A stretch of DNA of 22,390 nt from an uncultured Clostridia bacterium (GTDB taxonomy: Bacteria; Bacillota; Clostridia; TANB77; CAG-508): assembly GCA_934162615.1 (NCBI GenBank), contig CAKPJK010000025.1:1-22390 (forward strand), read 5' to 3'. The position numbers were made by a program, and so were the translations under genes. The notes under the pieces are model-generated. The model saw nothing but the letters and a program-made list of their open reading frames with translations. It did not search any database and was not told the origin of the DNA. The first letter of the stretch is position 1. Every line of letters begins with the position of its first letter. Positions 7,825 through 14,168 of the stretch are shown piece by piece.

Positions 7825-8721
7825 CTATAAATCACATTCCCAATGTGGAACATATTCTTCCTCATGCTCCCCAAGTTCTTGAATATAGCCATTTTCCAGG
7901 TCAAGCCTATACAAATAATTTTCAATCTGTTCATATTCTTCTTTTGTCAATTTTCTATTTATATCGTCAATCTCTTTAGCCTTATATGTAGGAAAATACT
8001 GAGCCATAACACTTACATAAACATCATGCATATTTTCATTTATCCACTTTAAAACTCTTCTAGAATTCAAAATATGATTTGGTAAAACCAAATGTCTAAT
8101 AATCATACCTTTTTGCATAATGCCTTCCCCATTAAAAACTGCTTTGCCAGTTTGTCTATACATTTCTTTTAATGCCTCAGTCGCAATTTCAAAATAGTTA
8201 TCCACTTTTGATAATCTTTTCCCCAATTCATCATCTGAATATTTAAAATCTGGTAAATAAATATCCACATATCCTTCTAACATCTTTAAAGTTTCAACTT
8301 TTTCATATCCATTTGTATTGTAAACTATCGGCAACTTTAATCCATTTTTACGTGCTATTTTAATTGACTCAATAATTTGCGGAACATAACTTGTTGGTGT
8401 TACCAAATTAATATTCTCAACATCTTTTTCTTGTTGTTTAATAAAAATTTCTGCTAATTCCTCTATAGAAATTTCTTTTCCTTTTCCCTGTTGACTGATT
8501 TCATAATTTTGGCAAAATACACAATTCATATTACAATTTGAAAAAAAGACTGTACCTGAGCCTTTTTTTCCACTAATGCAAGGTTCCTCAAAATTATGTA
8601 TTGAGTATAATGCCACTTTAACAGTATCTTTTGACTTGCATCTTCCTATTTGATTATTCAATCTATTTATTCCACAATTATGTGGACAAATTGCACATTT
8701 TTCTAGAATTTTTACATCCAT
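7825..8721 (-). CDS. PflX-like radical SAM protein (COG1313 type)
   Basis: A 298-residue radical SAM protein of the group annotated as homologues of pyruvate formate-lyase activating enzyme (PflX/COG1313); the substrate of this group is not known. The radical SAM cluster is C63-x3-C67-x2-C70 (CNMNCVFC). An N-terminal cysteine set, C9, C12, C16 and C28 (CAICPHNC and GRC), resembles the extra-cluster motif of this family. LVTPTSYVPQI, YNTNGYE and YLPDFKY match the conserved core as I recall it. Its ATG follows directly on the TAA of the upstream gene (TAAATG) with no strong ribosome binding site of its own, which points to translational coupling. Confidence 0.87.
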   Translation of the reverse strand: MDVKILEKCAICPHNCGINRLNNQIGRCKSKDTVKVALYSIHNFEEPCISGKKGSGTVFFSNCNMNCVFCQNYEISQQGKGKEISIEELAEIFIKQQEKDVENINLVTPTSYVPQIIESIKIARKNGLKLPIVYNTNGYEKVETLKMLEGYVDIYLPDFKYSDDELGKRLSKVDNYFEIATEALKEMYRQTGKAVFNGEGIMQKGMIIRHLVLPNHILNSRRVLKWINENMHDVYVSVMAQYFPTYKAKEIDDINRKLTKEEYEQIENYLYRLDLENGYIQELGEHEEEYVPHWECDL

Positions 8722-9405
8722 TTATTTCACACTTTCAACATATATATTTCCATTTGAATTTTTCTTTAAGTTCACTGTTTTTGTTGTGAACCTATCTAAA
8801 TTTTCTTTAACAACATCTATTGTTTTGTTTTCACCTTCTGTATTTTTAACATTTGCAATCGTCTCTTCGTTTAAATTTTTTATATAAATTTCATATATTT
8901 CGTTTTCATCCTCAACTCCAAGAGAATTCACGTAATCTTCTAGATATTCTGCAATTTCAACTTCATATCCATCTTTAGTTTTTCTTATATTTTTAATATA
9001 AAAACAATCATCTAAAGTATCAAGTTCAATTCCTGTAGATATGTATTTTCCAAGTTCCTCATTATATTGCATGTATTCAGTTCCTTCTTGTGGAAATTGT
9101 TTTGTAAATTGATTTCCAAATAACTCTGTTGCTTTATTTTGTATTTCGCCTTTTGTTAAATCATAATTTTCCAAATTTTTCTTTACAACTTCCCATGTCC
9201 ATACATCTGGTGCATCATTTATATTATCAAACTTTGGTAATGCCTCACCTGTAATTTCTTTCCACATATATATTTTGGAAATATATTCCTCTACTTTTTC
9301 AACTTCTGTGGCAGTTATCAAATTTTGATTTGATTTTCTTCTGTTGACATACATTCCTACAAAAATAACTAACAATATACAGATTATTGCTACAAGTTTT
9401 TTCAT
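8722..9405 (-). CDS. Membrane-anchored protein of unknown function
   Basis: I do not recognise this gene. It encodes 227 residues from the ATG at 9405, which has GGAG 9 nt upstream; the ATG two codons earlier (9411) lies only 3 nt from that GGAG and is less likely. Residues 3-18 are a hydrophobic segment after MKK, followed by NRRK, so this is probably an uncleaved N-terminal anchor with the rest outside the membrane; there is no lipobox cysteine. The body is acidic and mixed alpha/beta, with a single Cys. It is placed between ftsZ and the PflX-like gene, abuts the latter, and is probably co-transcribed with ftsZ. A divisome-related role would be only a guess from position. Confidence 0.8.
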   Translation of the reverse strand: MKKLVAIICILLVIFVGMYVNRRKSNQNLITATEVEKVEEYISKIYMWKEITGEALPKFDNINDAPDVWTWEVVKKNLENYDLTKGEIQNKATELFGNQFTKQFPQEGTEYMQYNEELGKYISTGIELDTLDDCFYIKNIRKTKDGYEVEIAEYLEDYVNSLGVEDENEIYEIYIKNLNEETIANVKNTEGENKTIDVVKENLDRFTTKTVNLKKNSNGNIYVESVK

Positions 9406-9424
9406 TAGCATACACTCCTATTTG

Positions 9425-9452
9425 CCAATTGTGATATTTTTGTCATAATTGG
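9425..9452 (-). other. Intergenic stem-loop after ftsZ
   Basis: CCAATT (9425-9430) pairs with AATTGG (9447-9452), extended by a G-T pair and a 3-bp TGA/TCA stem around an 8-nt loop. No T-run follows on the minus strand, so it looks like an RNA-processing or stabilising element rather than a terminator, just before the next ribosome binding site. Confidence 0.45.
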
Positions 9453-9464
9453 TAAAACTCAAAT

Positions 9465-10439
9465 TTATTGTTTTACTTCAGTTCCTACTTTTTCTTCTAC
9501 TCCTGTTGCAATTACTGTTACTTGTACATCTTCTCCCATATCTTCATCAATTACTGTTCCAAATATAATATTTGCATCTTCACTTACTTTTTCATTTATA
9601 AGTCCAACTGCACTATTTATTTCCATAAGTCCTAAGTCACTATTTCCTTTTACATTGAATATTACACCTTTTGCTCCATCTATTTTGCTTTCTGTTAATG
9701 GATTTTCTATTGCTTGTCTAACTGCTTCTTCTACTTTCTTTTCTCCTGAAGCTCTTCCTATTCCCATATAGGCTTTTCCTCTATAATTCATTGTTGTTTT
9801 TATGTCAGCAAAGTCTATGTTTACTTCTCCTACTGATGTTAATAGGTCTGTAATGCTTGTAATTCCTTGTTCTAATATGTTATCTGCTAATGAGAAAGCA
9901 TTGTCTAATGTTATTTTTGAGTCTGTAATTTTTAAAAGATTGTCATTTAAAACAACTATTAAATCGTCTACATTACTTTTTAGTCTTTCTATTCCTTTTG
10001 AAGCTCTTAAACTACGCGCTTTTCCTTCGAATAAGAATGGCTTTGTTACTATTCCTACTGTTAGTATTCCCATTTCTTTTGCTATTTCTGCAACTATTGG
10101 GGCAGCACCTGTTCCTGTTCCTCCACCCATTCCTGCAGTTATAAACACTAAGTCTGCTCCTGCTAGCATTTGTTTTATATCTTCTTTATTTTCTATTGCT
10201 GCTCTTTCTCCTACTAATTCATTTGCTCCAGCTCCTAGTCCTCTTGTTGTTTGAACTCCTATTTGTAGTATGTTACTTGTTCTTGATCTTTTTAGTGTTC
10301 CTGTTTCTGTATTTATCATGTAGAATGTTACTCCTCTTACGTTGTCGTCTATCATTCTTGATATTGCATTGTTTCCTGCTCCACCTACTCCTATTACTTT
10401 TATTTTTAGTGTTTTGTCTAAGTCCATTATATCGCTCAT
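9465..10439 (-). CDS. ftsZ: FtsZ cell-division GTPase, lacking the C-terminal tail
   Basis: Tubulin-like GTPase that polymerises into the Z ring. Visible: N-terminal VIGVGGAGNNA, RGLGAGAN (66-73), the GTP signature GGGTGTG (105-111), VTKPFLFEGK, the N-D-x-L motif as NDNLL (165-169), and the T7 synergy loop NIDFAD (207-212), so nucleotide binding and hydrolysis look intact. At 324 residues it ends only 11 residues after VTVIATG (307-313). The usual linker and the conserved C-terminal peptide that binds FtsA, SepF and ZapA are missing, and none of the 60 nt downstream resembles a frameshifted tail. The NTDAQAL region reads NTETGTL. No ftsA is adjacent. It could be the main FtsZ or a second, specialised paralogue. 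GGAGG lies 10 nt before the ATG. Confidence 0.93.
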   Translation of the reverse strand: MSDIMDLDKTLKIKVIGVGGAGNNAISRMIDDNVRGVTFYMINTETGTLKRSRTSNILQIGVQTTRGLGAGANELVGERAAIENKEDIKQMLAGADLVFITAGMGGGTGTGAAPIVAEIAKEMGILTVGIVTKPFLFEGKARSLRASKGIERLKSNVDDLIVVLNDNLLKITDSKITLDNAFSLADNILEQGITSITDLLTSVGEVNIDFADIKTTMNYRGKAYMGIGRASGEKKVEEAVRQAIENPLTESKIDGAKGVIFNVKGNSDLGLMEINSAVGLINEKVSEDANIIFGTVIDEDMGEDVQVTVIATGVEEKVGTEVKQ

Positions 10440-10487
10440 TGTTTAACTTCCTCCCTGTTTTTTTCTTTTTGTTTCAATTTGTTTCTT

Positions 10488-10516
10488 ATTATATATAAAA
10501 AAAGTCAAAAAAACAA
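10488..10516 (-). promoter_or_regulatory. Probable ftsZ promoter
   Basis: TTGTTT (10511-10516), 17 nt, TATAAT (10488-10493) on the minus strand. The -35 lies in the loop and stem of the preceding terminator hairpin. Confidence 0.55.
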
Positions 10517-10534
10517 CTGTTTTTTGACCTTTTT
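10494..10534. terminator. Bidirectional terminator upstream of ftsZ
   Basis: Stem GTC-A-run (10504-10514) against T-run-GAC (10519-10528) with loop AACT. It is flanked by T-runs in both directions (seven T's on the minus strand after the stem). It isolates ftsZ from the dinD remnant. Confidence 0.7.
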
Positions 10535-10617
10535 TTAATTTTTTTAAATAATTTGTTATGACCCGTGACACCTAAAAATATATGTGTTGTTTTTTAACAT
10601 TTTTATATTTTCTTTTT

Positions 10618-11097
10618 CTTAAGCAAATAATTCCCTTTTTTTGTTAAATTTCTTTGATAAAATCTTTTCTCATCTTCGATAAGCATACTATATTCTTTTT
10701 CTGTAATTTCTTGTTTTCTGGTTTGTACCGCAAAATAGGTTTGTGCTAAAGCAACCATTTTCAATCTTGGATTTGCATTTTGTGCTATAAAATAACAAGC
10801 ATACCTTGTTAATTTATAATCTTTTCGCTCTCTTTTTGCACCAGAACCTATCTCCACCATTTTGTTGTCAACAACAAAATGGTCATTGTCATTTATTTCA
10901 GAGTTTTGACAAGCAATCTTTGCTTTTTCAATTACTGCATCAAAATATCTCCAATCTTTATAACTTAAAACTTTCATTAATTCTCTGCATACCAAAATTC
11001 CGTATTATTTTCATCAATATGTTTTATATCTTCAAAAGTTTGATTTTCTTTATTTTTTTTCATCAACCTCATCTCCATTCAAATCTTGTACAGTCAT
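10618..11097 (-). pseudogene. dinD: dinD-like (BRO-N family) pseudogene, copy A
   Basis: Remnant of a DNA-damage-inducible protein D-like gene; E. coli DinD (about 274 residues) acts on RecA filaments. The reading frame from 10995 to 10603 carries the recognisable core, including SYKDWRYFDAVIEKAKIAC, EIGSGAKRE, KLTRYACYFIAQN and YFAVQTRKQEI. Against copy B it shows an extra A in an A-run (8 A's at 11053-11060) that brings a stop 16 codons after the ATG at 11095-11097, and a missing base at the GCATACC site (about 10988) that restores frame. The C-terminal 120 or so residues are gone; similarity ends near 10620 and the frame runs into an unrelated KKKKI ending. No good ribosome binding site is seen. 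Confidence 0.85.
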
Positions 11098-11149
11098 TAT
11101 AAAAATTTTTCTTTTCTCCGCTTTTATTTTTACTCATAAATAAAAATGT

Positions 11150-11251
11150 GATAAAAATAAAAACAAGTCTCCTTGTTTTTATGGTGCCAACGAAGTAGTT
11201 ATCTACAACTTTTTTGGCTCTCTTGACGATTGATACAAATATCAATCAATT
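11150..11251 (-). ncRNA. Candidate small structured RNA ending like a tRNA (CACCA)
   Basis: A TTGTAT/16/TATACT promoter (11258-11285, minus) would start a transcript near 11251. The transcript would contain a perfect 8-bp hairpin with a TTTG loop (11228-11247), a second hairpin closed by GCCAA/TTGGC (11186-11190 with 11214-11218), the sequence GGCACCA, and then a 9-bp terminator hairpin (11159-11180) with a T-rich tail. The same terminator follows tRNA-Tyr at the other repeat. No tRNA fold or T-arm is present, and no family is recognised. Existence is inferred from promoter, folds and terminator. Confidence 0.45.
11159..11180 (-). terminator. Terminator hairpin, repeat copy A
   Basis: AAAAACAAG (11159-11167), loop of 4, CTTGTTTTT (11172-11180), followed on the minus strand by ATTTTTATC. 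Identical in stem and loop to the tRNA-Tyr terminator. Confidence 0.7.
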
Positions 11252-11257
11252 TATTAA

Positions 11258-11285
11258 AGTATATCACAAATTTTAATAAATACAA
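11258..11285 (-). promoter_or_regulatory. Promoter of the candidate small RNA
   Basis: TTGTAT (11280-11285), 16 nt, TATACT (11258-11263) on the minus strand. It lies upstream of the hairpin-rich stretch and not in front of any good ribosome binding site. Confidence 0.5.
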
Positions 11286-11321
11286 GATTTTTACTAAAAA
11301 TTTATAAGATTAAATTTTAAA

Positions 11322-11342
11322 GGAACCCCATAAAAGAGTTCC
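11322..11342 (-). terminator. Terminator of the cysteine-rich gene
   Basis: On the minus strand GGAACTC pairs with GGGTTCC (one G-U pair) around a 7-nt loop and is followed by TTTAAAATTT. The G-U pair would be a C-A mismatch on the other strand, supporting the minus direction. A separate 20-bp palindrome made of a repeated TCTAGAAT unit (11353-11372) lies between it and the stop codon. Confidence 0.6.
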
Positions 11343-11376
11343 ACTAACTCAAAATTCTAGAATTCTAGAATTCCAG

Positions 11377-11616
11377 TTACGATTTAGATTTTTCTAAAAT
11401 TTCTTTCGGTTCTTCTCTCTCAAAACAACATTTTTCAGGACCTTTCTTATAAAAACATTTTACAGAACCTCCGTTAAGTTGCCGTTTACAAATGCAAGCA
11501 CCTTTATTATATTTACATAAAGGGGCAGATTCGTAATATTCTTCATTGTCCGTTTCAGAATTAACCTTTGATTTCAATTCAAGCTTTAATCCTAGAATAG
11601 TTTTTCCAAATCTCAT
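11377..11616 (-). CDS. Small cysteine-rich protein, unknown
   Basis: A 79-residue protein I do not recognise. Six cysteines cluster in its second half (C34, C41, C43, C54, C63, C64), in the pattern C-x6-C-x-C-x10-C-x8-C-C. This suggests a small metal-binding (zinc or Fe-S) module or a disulfide-stabilised domain. There is no signal peptide or membrane segment, and the ends are basic (N-terminal) and charged (C-terminal). Expression signals are very good: AAGGAGG 8 nt before the ATG and a CTGACA/17/TATAAT promoter about 80 nt upstream, plus a terminator, so it is a monocistronic unit. It lies between the two dinD remnants in the accessory patch. A regulatory or toxin/antitoxin-like role is possible but nothing in the sequence shows it. 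Confidence 0.75.
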   Translation of the reverse strand: MRFGKTILGLKLELKSKVNSETDNEEYYESAPLCKYNKGACICKRQLNGGSVKCFYKKGPEKCCFEREEPKEILEKSKS

Positions 11617-11696
11617 AAATATATCCTCCTTACAATTGTTATATGAGAATTACAAGTTACATACTATTTATATCGCATAGCTACGAACTAAACAAT

Positions 11697-11725
11697 ATTA
11701 TATCATAGCTTTATTGATTTGTCAG
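11697..11725 (-). promoter_or_regulatory. Promoter of the cysteine-rich gene
   Basis: CTGACA (11720-11725), 17 nt, TATAAT (11697-11702) on the minus strand. The predicted leader is about 75 nt long. Confidence 0.75.
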
Positions 11726-11771
11726 TAGTTTTACATATTTTTTAGTTTATCATTTGATGGATATTTTATTT

Positions 11772-12605
11772 TTACTTTAAAGTTTTCTTATTTTCCTTTT
11801 CTAATTGTTTTAAACTCTTTTCAGGTGTTGGTAAATCTTCTGGCATAGTTCCACCATTCTTTGCAATTACTTCTCTTATATTTTTCCCAATATTATAATG
11901 AGTTTTATTTGCTTCTTTTTCACTATAAATATTATCTTTTTTTAATCTTGATTCAGTCTGTGTAATGCGAAATAAATTAGCAGCAAGTTCTTCACTTCCC
12001 ATATTGTCTAAAATATCTTCTCTATATCTCACTCCTTTTCTTTTAGCAATATCATCAACAGTTTCTCCATTATATAAACCTTTATATCCAGCATTATGAA
12101 ATTTATCAAAATTTTTAACTCCTGCTTTTTTTGCCGCCTGGTTAAGTGAGTAATTTCTTTTTTTTGTTAAATTTCTTTGATAAAATCTTTTCTCATCTTC
12201 GGTAAGCATACTATATTCTTTTTCTGTAATTTCTTGTTTTCTGGTTTGTACTGCAAAATAGGTTTGTGCTAAAGCAATAACTCCTTTTCTTGGGTCTCCG
12301 TTTTGAGCAATAAAATAACAAGCATAACGAGTTAATTTTTAATCTTTAATCTGTACTTCTGCATTATTAGCACGTTTTGACAACTTGCCAACGTCGGCAA
12401 AATGTTCAAACACACTAATGTTGCTATTTTCACAAGCTCGCTTTGCTTTGTCTATTACATTTTCAAATCTTCTCCACTGTTTATATTCTAAAACTCTCAT
12501 TAATTCTCTCGCATACCAAAATTCCGTATTATTTTCATCAATATGTTTTATATCTTCAAAAGTTTGATTTTCTTTATGTTTTTCATCAACATCATCTCCA
12601 TTCAA
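11772..12605 (-). pseudogene. dinD: dinD-like gene, copy B, interrupted by one in-frame stop
   Basis: Read through, this is a nearly full-length DinD homologue (about 277 codons; E. coli DinD 274). The N-terminal BRO-N-like part has FEDIKHI, ARELMRVLEYKQWRRFENVI and KAKRACENS. The rest has KLTRYACYFIAQNGDPRKG, YFAVQTRKQEI, GSEELAANLFRITQTE and GGTMPEDLPTPEKSLKQLE, matching DinD end to end. One TAA at 12339-12341 falls exactly where copy A has a Tyr codon (KD-Y-KLTRY), with the frame unchanged on both sides. The position equivalent to copy A's ATG reads AAG, leaving a TTG at 12603-12605 without a good ribosome binding site. It lies directly after tRNA-Tyr and its terminator. Probably inactive; a sequencing error at the stop cannot be excluded. 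Confidence 0.85.
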
Positions 12606-12680
12606 ATCTTGTACAGTCTTTATAAAACTTTTCTTTTCTCTGCTTTCATTTTTACTTATAAGTAAAAAAATGATAAAAAT

Positions 12681-12702
12681 AAAAACAAGTCTCCTTGTTT
12701 TT
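12681..12702 (-). terminator. tRNA-Tyr terminator
   Basis: AAAAACAAG (12681-12689) and CTTGTTTTT (12694-12702) form a 9-bp stem with a 4-nt loop, one base after the tRNA CCA end, followed by ATTTTTATC on the minus strand. Confidence 0.75.
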
Positions 12703-12703
12703 A

Positions 12704-12789
12704 TGGTGGGCAGGGAAGGATTCGAACCTTCGTACTCAAATGAGAACAGATTTACAGTCTGCCGCCTTTAGCCACTCGGCCACCTACCC
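12704..12789 (-). tRNA. tRNA-Tyr (GTA)
   Basis: Read on the minus strand: acceptor GGGTAGG pairing with CCTGCCC, D-arm GCCGAGTGGC, anticodon GTA in loop CTGTAAA, a long class II variable arm, T-arm AAGGTTCGAATCCTT, discriminator A and an encoded CCA. It has its own consensus promoter and terminator and forms the edge of the dinD repeat unit B. Confidence 0.96.
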
Positions 12790-12810
12790 ATATTAAATTT
12801 TAAAAATATA

Positions 12811-12862
12811 TTGTCGACGTATCGACAAGTGATATTATAATATTTTAATAGAATTTTGTCAA
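12811..12862 (-). promoter_or_regulatory. tRNA-Tyr promoter with leader inverted repeat
   Basis: TTGACA (12857-12862), 17 nt, TATAAT (12834-12839) on the minus strand: a full consensus promoter. Just downstream, near the start site, is a perfect 7-bp inverted repeat TTGTCGA/TCGACAA (12811-12828) with a 4-nt centre, possibly an operator or processing stem. Confidence 0.8.
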
Positions 12863-12946
12863 TACATTTCTAAAAATTTCTTCCTAAAATCACAAATTTT
12901 TTTTGAATCGCAAAATATTTCAATAAAAATCAAAAATAATTTTAAA

Positions 12947-12975
12947 GGGATTCTTAGTTCCAGACACAGAATCCC
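12947..12975 (-). terminator. Terminator of the DapB-like dehydrogenase gene
   Basis: GGGATTCT (12947-12954) pairs with AGAATCCC (12968-12975) around a 13-nt loop. On the minus strand it is followed by TTTAAAATTATTTTT. The rest of 12863-13018 holds nothing else I recognise. Confidence 0.75.
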
Positions 12976-13018
12976 AAGTTTTTAGTATATTTTATTTAAA
13001 AACAAAATCCCCAATTAT

Positions 13019-14080
13019 CTAGCATATTTTGTTTTTAAATTGTAAATCTCCTAATTTTTCAGTTGTAACATATCCAGGTTCTGCATTAATAACATCCGGA
13101 ATTCTATTAACAACTGTAGCACAAGTCAATTCAACTGTTGCTGGTTTTTCAACAGTAATAGTTGTTGTAGGCTCGCCCTCAACTGTCCAAACATTTTTAT
13201 CAAATTCGTCTGGTGCATAAACTTTTCCTATACATTCAGATTCAATAGTAATTCCCTCTTTTGTTTTAGTTGTAACAACAGCACTCATTCCTGTTGCATC
13301 TCCTGCCTTTATTGTCATATCTAATGTTGATGAATAAATATCATCTTTATATGTTTGTGGGACACATTTTTGTGTTTGACTAATAATTGTTAATCCTAGT
13401 TTTGAGCATAGCCAACCATTTACATTCCACATATATGATGGTGCATACTCACCCTTATTTATTATTTCTTGTCTTTCTTCATCTGACATTCTATCAACAG
13501 AAGCAACTTGTTTATCAAAATCTTCTAATGTCAATCCTGCCCCATGTGCCTCTGCTAAAGCAATTCCATAATCTTCAACATTGTAACTTGAACTTCCTTT
13601 TATTTTGGTTATTTTTTGTGTTGAGCCTGCAATTGAAGTTATAAGTTGACCCCAATATATGTCTTGATATCCTGTTCCTGTTATTGTACAGTTATTTGAT
13701 TTTGCCAATTCATCAATTTTATTTGTTAATGTTGGATTTGAATTTTGTGGATAAAATGCTTCTTCACAAGTTGATATTGCATTTATTCCCAATTTTGCAC
13801 ATAACATGTATGGTTCTTCTAATTCTGCTATTAAACTTCTTGTTGTTATTATACATATGTCTGGTTTTGTTGCTTGCATCATTTCTTCTGCATTTTCTGC
13901 AGATGTAACAACTACTCCTAATTTTTCTCTTCCTAATATTTCTCCTATGTCTTTTCCTATTACTGCTGGATTTACATCTACTGCTCCTACTATTTCAATT
14001 CCTTTTTCTAGCATGTATCTCATTGTGTATAAACTCATTTTTCCTACGCCATATTGTACGGCTTTGATTTTTTGTTCCAT
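13019..14080 (-). CDS. DapB-like NAD(P)-dependent dehydrogenase, 2,4-diaminopentanoate dehydrogenase-like
   Basis: A 353-residue cytosolic dehydrogenase with an N-terminal Rossmann fold (VQYGVGKMS, residues 8-16, then EIVGAVDVNP with the acidic end of strand two) and a C-terminal domain like those of 2,4-diaminopentanoate dehydrogenase (Ord) and dihydrodipicolinate reductase-like proteins. Ord catalyses an oxidative deamination late in clostridial ornithine fermentation. TGTGYQDIYWGQL and GSSSYNVEDYG are in the central region where Ord proteins are conserved, as far as I can recall. None of the partner genes for ornithine breakdown (aminomutase, thiolase-like OrtAB) is nearby, so a different amine or amino-acid substrate is possible. 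AGGAGG lies 9 nt before the ATG; a terminator follows. Confidence 0.7.
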   Translation of the reverse strand: MEQKIKAVQYGVGKMSLYTMRYMLEKGIEIVGAVDVNPAVIGKDIGEILGREKLGVVVTSAENAEEMMQATKPDICIITTRSLIAELEEPYMLCAKLGINAISTCEEAFYPQNSNPTLTNKIDELAKSNNCTITGTGYQDIYWGQLITSIAGSTQKITKIKGSSSYNVEDYGIALAEAHGAGLTLEDFDKQVASVDRMSDEERQEIINKGEYAPSYMWNVNGWLCSKLGLTIISQTQKCVPQTYKDDIYSSTLDMTIKAGDATGMSAVVTTKTKEGITIESECIGKVYAPDEFDKNVWTVEGEPTTTITVEKPATVELTCATVVNRIPDVINAEPGYVTTEKLGDLQFKNKIC

Positions 14081-14168
14081 ATTTTGAAACCTCCTTTGTA
14101 TTTTATTTTATATAATTTTAAAAATTATATACATTTAAATTATATTGTAAGCAACTGTTCTAATATCT

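Larger units (their letters stand above)
10618..11186 (-). repeat. Direct repeat unit A (partner 12138-12708)
   Basis: This stretch and 12138-12708 are homologous in the same orientation, from the middle of dinD through its 5' end, the upstream leader, the terminator hairpin and the sequence ATGGTG. The outer parts (about 10625-10755 and 10990-11186) are nearly identical, while the centre (about 10757-10985) is clearly diverged. In unit B the boundary falls inside the 3' end of tRNA-Tyr, so unit A also ends in CACCA on the minus strand. Confidence 0.8.

Noticed and set aside
9802..10254. A 150-codon plus-strand frame antisense to ftsZ
   Set aside because: Shadow of ftsZ with no ribosome binding site or recognisable domain.
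11186..11260. A second tRNA gene ending in GGCACCA
   Set aside because: No T-arm, D-arm or seven-pair acceptor stem can be formed; listed instead as a candidate structured RNA.
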